Positions 44,018-50,667 of a stretch of 50,667 nt of DNA are shown here, one piece after another. The DNA is from Perkinsus olseni (lineage: Eukaryota; Perkinsozoa; Perkinsida; Perkinsidae): NCBI GenBank assembly GCA_013115135.1, contig JABANP010000401.1, positions 1 to 50,667 of the forward strand, read 5' to 3'. Position 1 is the stretch's first letter; the number at the start of each line of letters is the position of its first letter. Below the pieces are notes generated by a model. It worked only from the letters and a program-made list of their open reading frames with translations, did not search any database and was not told the origin of the DNA. The translations under genes were made by a program, and so were the position numbers.

Positions 44018-46479
44018 TCACCCATAATGCCCACGTCCCCTGTCTACCTCTGCTCCGTCATCTTCATTATTCCCAGCATGGTCATTTCCCCCGGCATCCT
44101 GACCGGCTGCTTGGTTGGCTACAAGATGATGAGGTGCGGCTTGCTGAGGGACGTCTGCGTGTCCAGCAATTGCCAGTGGGATGCCGCCCGGCTGCCCTGC
44201 GGCCGCGGGACCATTCCCAAGCTGGTCAACGGCTGCGGGACCATTGACAGGCTGCTCGGCTGCCGGACCATTGATAGGCTGCTCGATTGCAGGAGGATTG
44301 ACAGGCTGCTGGGCCACGGGACCATTGACGGGCTGCTGGGCGACGGGACCATTGACGGGCTGCTGGGCCACGGGACCATTGACAGGCTGCTCGACTTCTG
44401 GAGGATTGACAGGCTGCTGGGCGACGGGACCATTGACAGGCTGCTCGACTTCTGGAGGATTGACAGGCTGCTGGGCGACGGGACCATTGACGGGCTGCTG
44501 GGCCACGGGACCATTGACGGGCTGCTGGGCCACGGGACCATTGACAGGCTGCTCGACTTCTGGAGGATTGACAGGCTGCTGGGCGACGGGACCATTGACA
44601 GGCTGCTCGACTTCTGGAGGATTGACAGGCTGCTGGGCGACGGGACCATTGACAGGCTGCTGGGCGACGGGACCATTGACGGGCTGCTGGGCGACGGGAC
44701 CATTGACAGGCTGCTCGACTACGGGACCATTGACAGGCTGCTGGGCGACGGGACCATTGACAGGCTGCTGGGCGACGGGGCCATTGACGGGCTGCTGGGC
44801 GACGGGACCATTGAGAGGCTGCTCGACTACGGGACCATTGACAGGCTGCTGGGCGACGGGACCATTGACAGGCTGCTGGGCGACGGGACCATTGACAGGC
44901 TGCTGGGCGACGGGACCATTGACAGGCTGCTGGGCGACGGGACCATTGACAGGCTGCTGGGCGACGGGACCATTGGCAGGCTGCTGGGCGACGGGACCAT
45001 TGACAGGCTGCTGGGCGACGGGACCATTGACAGGCTGCTGGGCGACGGGACCATTGACAGGCTGCTCGAATTCTGGAGGATTGACAGGCTGCTCGGCTGC
45101 GGGACCATTGACAGGCTGCTGGGCGACGGGCGCAGCCTCATTCATCGGTGGAGCCTGATTGAAAACCCTAAGGGCGCCCTCATCAGGATTCAACAGAGGA
45201 AGGGTTTGAATAAGATTTCGCCCATACGTAGCGATGACTGCCAAATCAGGGGTTGCATCAGGAATAGACATAGACCGGCGGATAGTGAGAATCCAGTTAT
45301 CAAGGTTGGTATAGAGTAACATGAGGGATATCGCTCGAGGCACTGACAAATTGAAGTCATCGTTCTGAGGCAGTCTGCACTGAGCTTCGGTGAGTGGACA
45401 TCTTCTTCCGTTCAACTGCAGCACGTCATTGAAATAACGATAAGACTCTTTTCGGAGTTCGACTAGGTCCGGTCGGGGGTTCCAGCACTGACGACAAAGA
45501 GGGCATAATTCGACCACAGGGCGGCCAGTGTTGGCCCCTATACAGGCAGCAGATATCATGACATCAGCGAGGCAAGTGTTGCAAAATGCTTGGCCACATT
45601 CACACTTCCAAAACCTGCTCTCTTCGTCAACAATTAGACAGATCGCACATGCTGCCTGTTCTTGCTTGGCTTTGACTGCGTAGACTGCGAGGGCCAAGGG
45701 GCATCGAAACTCAGGTCCCTGGAAAGTTACACGGCTCCCATCATACTGTAACACGTGACACAGAGTCAGGACAGCATCGTCTGTCGCAGTCTTCCTCACA
45801 ACTTGTTTTGCGAAGCGGTCTTGACTTATACCAAAGAGGAACTTCGGTAACTTCACCTTCTTCAGGTCTATGTATCGTGGCGCACCCGATATCCCACTAT
45901 CCAGCTTGTGGATAATCTCCGCTTTCTGGGTAGCTGCCATACGGCTGGCTTGGACCATGGAGATCATACGGGGCCTTAGATCCTGCCACAGCGTCTGCCT
46001 CGAAATGACGGTACCCCATAAGGATCGAACGCCCTCCACCAGAAACCTCTCCACGGTCAGGTTTGCCGCTTCGAGCCGATCTGCATCAGCTGTAGTGAGG
46101 ACTCGGAAGGCAGGTTCAAGGATCAACCAGAGTAAGACATTGCGCTTCCACAGAGAGCTCCGATCCGGATCGTCTGCATTGGGGAAATCGCTATCGAGCA
46201 GAGCAAGCTTAGAGCGGAGGAGCGTCGCCGCCTCCTTCTTGAGAACCTGAGCGAATCACGTCACTGTGAAAGAAGAAAACTGTGTTATACCTTCATTTGA
46301 TACGATTGAAAGACTCGCTGAATCTCGTGTGTTAGCTGTATCCCCACGTACTCTCCGATCACAACTTCGTGCACATCTTTAAAAGGCAAGTGACGCTGTA
46401 TGTACCTAGGTTGCACCGCATGCGGGCCTTCTCGTAGCGCAGTTGTGAGTGCCCGATCGATCGCAGGATAACTATTCAC
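44018..46479 (-). CDS. C4C4 RING-finger protein with about 34 Pro/Gln/Asn nonapeptide repeats
   Basis: Probable E3 ubiquitin ligase or RING adaptor. Exon 2 is 46246-44018. An upstream exon (46479 and beyond, RYIQRHLPFKDVHEVVIGEY) joins it across a 44-nt GT-AG intron, 46247-46290. Its 5' end is unresolved (no ATG). RING at about 45.65-45.49 kb: CAIC, x11, CECGQAFCNTC, x22, CPLC. The C-x-C-x4-C spacing and absent His resemble the all-Cys C4C4 RING of CNOT4. After NEAAPVAQQPV come about 34 tandem nonapeptides, mostly NGPVAQQPV with NPPEVEQPV variants. A Gly/Asp/Arg tail (DRGRGHYG) follows. No membrane segment. Being 27 bp, the repeat leaves long artefact frames on the other strand. Confidence 0.8.
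44225..45140. repeat. 27-bp coding minisatellite, about 34 units
   Basis: The plus-strand unit is close to gggaccattgacaggctgct plus gggcgac. Units are nearly identical with two main variants, arranged partly as higher-order blocks (the gaggattgacagg variant recurs in pairs). It encodes the nonapeptide repeat of the RING gene on the minus strand. High identity implies recent expansion or homogenisation. Confidence 0.95.
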
Positions 46480-46499
46480 CCGCCATGTACCCTAGCAGC

Positions 46500-47715
46500 A
46501 TTGCTAGATCGAATTGCTCTCCTGTGGACTCCCAGAATGTACGCAATGCGGTTTCTGACACATTCGGTCCTGTTTGTGTGATGAGGCCCTGACAGTGAAG
46601 ATGTTACAATGTTCCGCACAGACGTATCCAAGCGACCATTCCACGTACCATCAACTGCCTTCCACTCTCGGTGCTTGTATCACAGCGCAAACGGAGCTGT
46701 CGGCACATCTTGATAAACCCGGTGAGAAATGTGCAATTAACACGGCGTCTCTTTCTTAGCCCGTCGCAACGTGAGCAGTACCAAGGGACGTTGGTGTTCG
46801 CGTGATCAGACGGCTCGTACCCTACAGCGCAGTGTTCCACGTGGTACCTCGATTGAAACGGCCCTTAATTACGAGCAATATATGAGCAATTCCGCGTGGT
46901 ACCAATGTTCGCAGGTATCGCATTGAACCATATCCAAGCCATCACCGTATTCGCCACAGAGAGCGCAGGAATCTGGGATCGAGAATATGTTGCTGAACAT
47001 CGAATGTTAGTCTGGTTGTAAGAAATGAGTTTCCTTAGTTACTGAGAGAGAAATCCTTGTACTGATTTTCTTTGTTCAGATAATCACGCAACGATTATGC
47101 CACATACCACTAGCCTGCACGCGAAAGGGCCCTCATGCGGTGAGAATCGTATCCATCGCTACTTATCGCTGTGAAGGTCGCATGTCCGCTGTCACAGCCT
47201 GCTTCCCACACAAGTTAATGTTGTCATCTTAGCTTCACTGTGCTAGTGATTCGAGGTGTAGCGGTTGTTAGTTCATGATGTCACTCTCATGATGTGGTTA
47301 CTCTCAAGACAGTTCGGCTTTCCGTCTCATGATCTCGCGACAAGCAGTTATTTATACTTGTTTATTTATTGGTACGTGTCGCCAATTGAAATCTGTTTCC
47401 TGACGAGTACCCGCTCTCGAGTCGGAATTTGCAAGGGACTCCCTTCGTGGGCTTTGGTGAATGTGAGTTCGTTCAAGTGAGACTCACTTAGTGAGCTTTA
47501 TCTCGACTAATGACGACACTTTGCTATATCTCGAGTGGCGTCGTGACGGTGTCGATGCTATATTCCATCCGTGTGGCACTGGGTAACGCAACTCGTAACT
47601 TCTCTCACACTGAAAACCCGCGGGTAGCTGCATAACACTCGATTCAGCGGAAGATATATTCATCTGGTGATAACTGAATCACGTTATTCCTGAATCAGAA
47701 TGGAGCAGGGGAAAA
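46500..47715. other. Intergenic, nothing supportable
   Basis: Short frames only, no conserved motif, no RNA gene seen. It may contain the unresolved first exon(s) of the RING gene. Confidence 0.4.
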
Positions 47716-47718
47716 TCA

Positions 47719-48962
47719 TATCATTATCACTGTGACTACCACTACCACTACCACTATCACTATCACTGCGCTACGACTACCACTATCACTATCACTGTGA
47801 CTGCCACTACCACTATCACTATCACTGCGCTACGACTACCACTATCACTATCACTGTGACTGCCACTACCACTATCACTGCGACTATCACAATCACTGTG
47901 ACTACCACTATCACTGTGCTACGACTACCACTATCACTGTGCTACGATTACCACTATCACTGTGACTACCACTATCACTGTGCTACGACTACCACTATCA
48001 CTGTGACTACCACTATCACTGTGACTTTCACAATCACTGTGACTACGACTACCACTATCACAGTGACTACCACTATCACAGTGACTACCACTATCACTGT
48101 GACTACGACTACCACTATCACTGTGCTACGACTACCACTATCACTGTCCTACGACTACCACTATCACTGTGCTACCACTACCACTATCACTGTGACTACC
48201 GCTACCACTATCACTGTGACTACCACTATCACTGTGCTACGACTACCACTATCACAGTGACTACCACTGTCACTGTGACTATCACGATCACTGTGACTAT
48301 CATTATCACTGTGACTACCACTATCACTGTGACTACGACTACCACTATCACTGTGCTACGACTACCACTATCACTGTGCTACGATTACCACTATCACTGT
48401 GACTACCACTATCACTGTGCTACGACTACCACTATCACTGTGACTACCACTATCACTGTGACTTTCACAATCACTGTGACTACGACTACCACTATCACAG
48501 TGACTACCACTATCACAGTGACTACCACTATCACTGTGACTATCATTATCACTGTGACTACCACTATCACTGTGACTACGACTACCACTATCACTGTGCT
48601 ACGACTACCACTATCACTGTGCTACGATTACCACTATCACTGTGCTACGACTACCACTATCACTGTGACTACCACTATCACTGTGCTACGACCACCACTA
48701 TCACTGTGACTACCACTATCACTGTGACTATCACCATCACTGTGACTACGACTACCACTATCACTGTGACTATCATTATCACTGTGACTACCACTATCAC
48801 AGTGACTACCACTATCACAGTGACTACCACTATCACAATGACTACCACTATCACTGTGACTACCACTATCACTGTGCTACGACTACCACTATCACTGTGA
48901 CTACCACTATCAATCATTATCACTGTGACTTCCACTTCTGTGACTTCCACTACTGTGACCAT
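47719..48962. repeat. 1.2-kb simple/minisatellite array of CAC-TAT-CAC-TGT-GAC-TAC type
   Basis: The basic unit is cactatcactgtgactac (18 bp) mixed with 15-bp and 23-bp variants containing gtgctacgactac. Longer blocks (for example around 47.9-48.1 and 48.4-48.55 kb) repeat as segments, showing higher-order duplication. The plus-strand frames read Thr/Ile/Val repeats but are broken by units whose length is not a multiple of three. Confidence 0.95.
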
Positions 48963-49739
48963 CTCGGCCATTATGCCTACCCCTACTACTATGAGTAGGT
49001 GCGTTCAGGTACCCCTTGCCCAGAGGAGGCTTCCGAGAGGACCTTCGGTGTACTCTATCCCAGCACTCTCTCCTGTTCAGTGTGACACTATCAACTCAAG
49101 ATGTCGTTGTGTCTCAGACTATGAAGTTGGTATCCAACGGGTATCCCCCGCTATCCATTCCGTGGCGTCGCTCAGGACGGACAGCTGTTTCATCATTGGA
49201 CAGCATGGCTAGGGATTACTGACCTCAAAGTTAGGTGTCGTGACTCTTGACGTGCAGGAATGCTGGCGAAGTCCGACCACATGAAGTTCATAAGGTGGAG
49301 AAGCAGGAGCTAACTGACGTGCACACAACATAGCACCATCAACATGTATAAGGCGATCGCATGTATCAACAATCCATATTTCCGCATCTCTTATCTGCAC
49401 AATTATTCTAGATATGCTTTGCGTTTGAAGGAACATTATAGGGAGAGGCGCCGTGTTTAAAGCACAGCCTCACTAATTCGATTTACTGGTGACAACCCCA
49501 CACAAACGAATAGTCACATGGATGAGTTGAGAGAGCCCGCGGCTTAACCAGCTGCGAAATTGATCCAACCGAAAGCGAGAGAGGGCGAATCACGCTGAAT
49601 CTCCCCGGTCAGGATTCTTGACTCAGGAACTCTTCTCCACATTTTACCACCCCTATGAGGGCGACATTCACTTCGCGGCCATATGGTCAGTGTGGCTTCT
49701 GGCTTCGCCAAACCCGCAAACTTTCGACAAAGTCCATTA

Positions 49740-49825
49740 CACCCTGGTGACTCGCGATGAATCGATTAGAATGGCGTGCGAACGAAGAGGTTGCGGGATC
49801 GATCCCCAGAGGCGGCACTCTTCCG
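49740..49825 (+). repeat. Possible tRNA-like (SINE-type) segment
   Basis: aggttgcgggatcgatcccc near 49788-49807 resembles a tRNA T-arm/B-box with one loop change, preceded by an imperfect anticodon-arm-like stem (gcgaa...gttgc). The 5' part does not fold as a tRNA. A tRNA-derived SINE head or tRNA relic is possible. Confidence 0.3.
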
Positions 49826-49874
49826 CACTTGGTTTCAGCGCGCCTGCACGTTGGGCCGATGAGCTGCGCGGGCT

Positions 49875-50106
49875 GCTTTTTCGCAACGTGATGGGAGTAG
49901 CGGAAGTGAACTTATTCTGTGATTGTTACAATATTTGAGCACGCTTTTTCGCAACGTGATGGGAGTTGCGGAAGTGAACTTATTCTGTGCTTCTTACAAT
50001 ATTTGAGCACGCTTTTTCGCAACGTGATGGGAGTTGCGGAAGTGAACTTATTCTGTGGTTCTTACAATATTTGAGCACGCTTTTTCGCAACGTGATGGGA
50101 GTAGCG
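49875..50106. repeat. 68-bp tandem repeat, about 3.4 copies
   Basis: Units begin with gctttttcgcaacgtgatgg at 49875, 49943, 50011 and 50079. They differ by single bases (for example gattgtt, cttctt, gttctt before acaatatttgagc). The last copy is partial. Confidence 0.95.
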
Positions 50107-50346
50107 GGAATCGTATTGATCAGCGGGCTACAGACGTTTTAGCAAGGCGAGACAGACGTGAGCAAGCTCATATCCATCAAATGAGCAACTATGGGTGTTG
50201 CGGTACTCCGCAACAAGCTGCGGAATATTACAAAGCAACTGGCTGTAGTGCAATATCGACAACGTCGCTGCAAGTAACGTCTGGATGCATTTGAGCAACT
50301 TGAGCGGAAGATGCTGAAATAGAGGTTGCCGAAATGCGTAACGACC

Positions 50347-50667
50347 CATGGCAACAGCAGTAGCAGGTGTACCGTCGGGATGGAATCTTCACCTGTGCCC
50401 GTTGGCGATGGCGGAGCTCCGGGATGCTGCTGGAAGGTAGTCGATGGCGGTCATTCTCATGAAAAAAGATTCTCTCCGCTTCGGTAGACTTCCTCATGTG
50501 AACTTGACGGTATATCGTATTTCGGGATTTTCTGTTTCGTTTTTTCCTCTCTCGGAAGTGTATCAGAAAACCCCACATTTTGATTTGACAAATGGAAATT
50601 TTTGGAAATTTTTTAATGAAATTGATTTATTCGCGAATGGCTTTTTTTGGGTGATAAAACGGCAGAC
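50347..50667. repeat. 320-bp dispersed repeat, copy 2 (cut by window end)
   Basis: Same orientation as 37477-37796, with near-identity throughout, one extra T in the late T-run and a changed word (tcatg for gactg) near 50492-50497. The window stops exactly where copy 1 ends, so the true right end cannot be judged. Confidence 0.9.

Noticed and set aside
44027..45319. Long plus-strand frames (430 and 325 codons) over the RING gene
   Set aside because: Both are by-products of the 27-bp repeat, whose length is a multiple of three and lacks stops in several frames; the minus-strand frame alone carries the RING domain.
47719..48962. Possible CRISPR-like array
   Set aside because: Units are short simple repeats with no distinct spacers, in a eukaryotic genome; it is a satellite-type array.
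49618..49938. 106-codon plus-strand frame
   Set aside because: It runs into the 68-bp tandem repeat and a tRNA-like segment, has no conserved motif and no start context.

Overview
This window is nuclear DNA from a protist with dense short introns. No bacterial operon logic or ribosome binding sites are visible. Wherever I could rebuild a conserved protein, the exons are joined by introns of about 39-57 nt, mostly GT-AG and at least four GC-AG. DNAAF5 (axonemal dynein assembly) points to a flagellated organism. The intron style, a Ty3/gypsy element and orphan secreted Cys-rich proteins suggest an alveolate of the Perkinsus type; that is inference from gene content, not proven.

Layout. (1) 1-8.4 kb: a Ty3/gypsy polyprotein open at the left edge (late protease, RT, RNase H, integrase), a textbook polypurine tract and the start of a 3' LTR at 4794, then an unrecognised gene of similar base style at 5534-8012 that closes perfectly with a 46-nt intron. 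(2) 8.6-16.2 kb, plus strand: a complete 14-3-3 gene (nine exons, 272 aa), an unresolved small gene, and a long HEAT-repeat gene whose first half is DNAAF5 (HEATR2). One DNAAF5 intron hosts an antisense tRNA-Arg(CCT). (3) 16.2-20.7 kb: apparently gene-free, with hairpins and AT-rich stretches. (4) 20.8-37.3 kb, minus strand: a compact cluster of an orphan 391-aa protein, a UPF0652/DUF2009 protein, a small acidic protein, a CHD-type chromodomain SNF2 helicase, and two tandem band-7 (SPFH) membrane proteins, the upstream one ending in HDEL. Both band-7 genes carry an intron that starts with tRNA 3'-half-like sequence. (5) 37.8-39.5 kb, plus strand: a TDRD3/RMI1-like OB-fold gene that starts three bases after a 320-bp dispersed repeat. 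(6) 39.9-50.7 kb: tRNA-Gly(GCC), a secreted Cys-rich duplicated protein, a MULE-type transposase, a C4C4 RING protein with a 27-bp coding minisatellite, a 1.2-kb simple-repeat array, 68-bp tandem repeats and a second copy of the 320-bp repeat running off the right edge.

The host genes are unrelated housekeeping functions (signalling adaptor, ciliary assembly, chromatin remodelling, ER/membrane scaffolding, Tudor/OB RNA-DNA biology) and do not form one pathway. The most unusual features are in how genes are built: tRNA-like sequence inside introns, recurrent GC-AG introns, a tRNA nested in an intron, and a repeat abutting a start codon.
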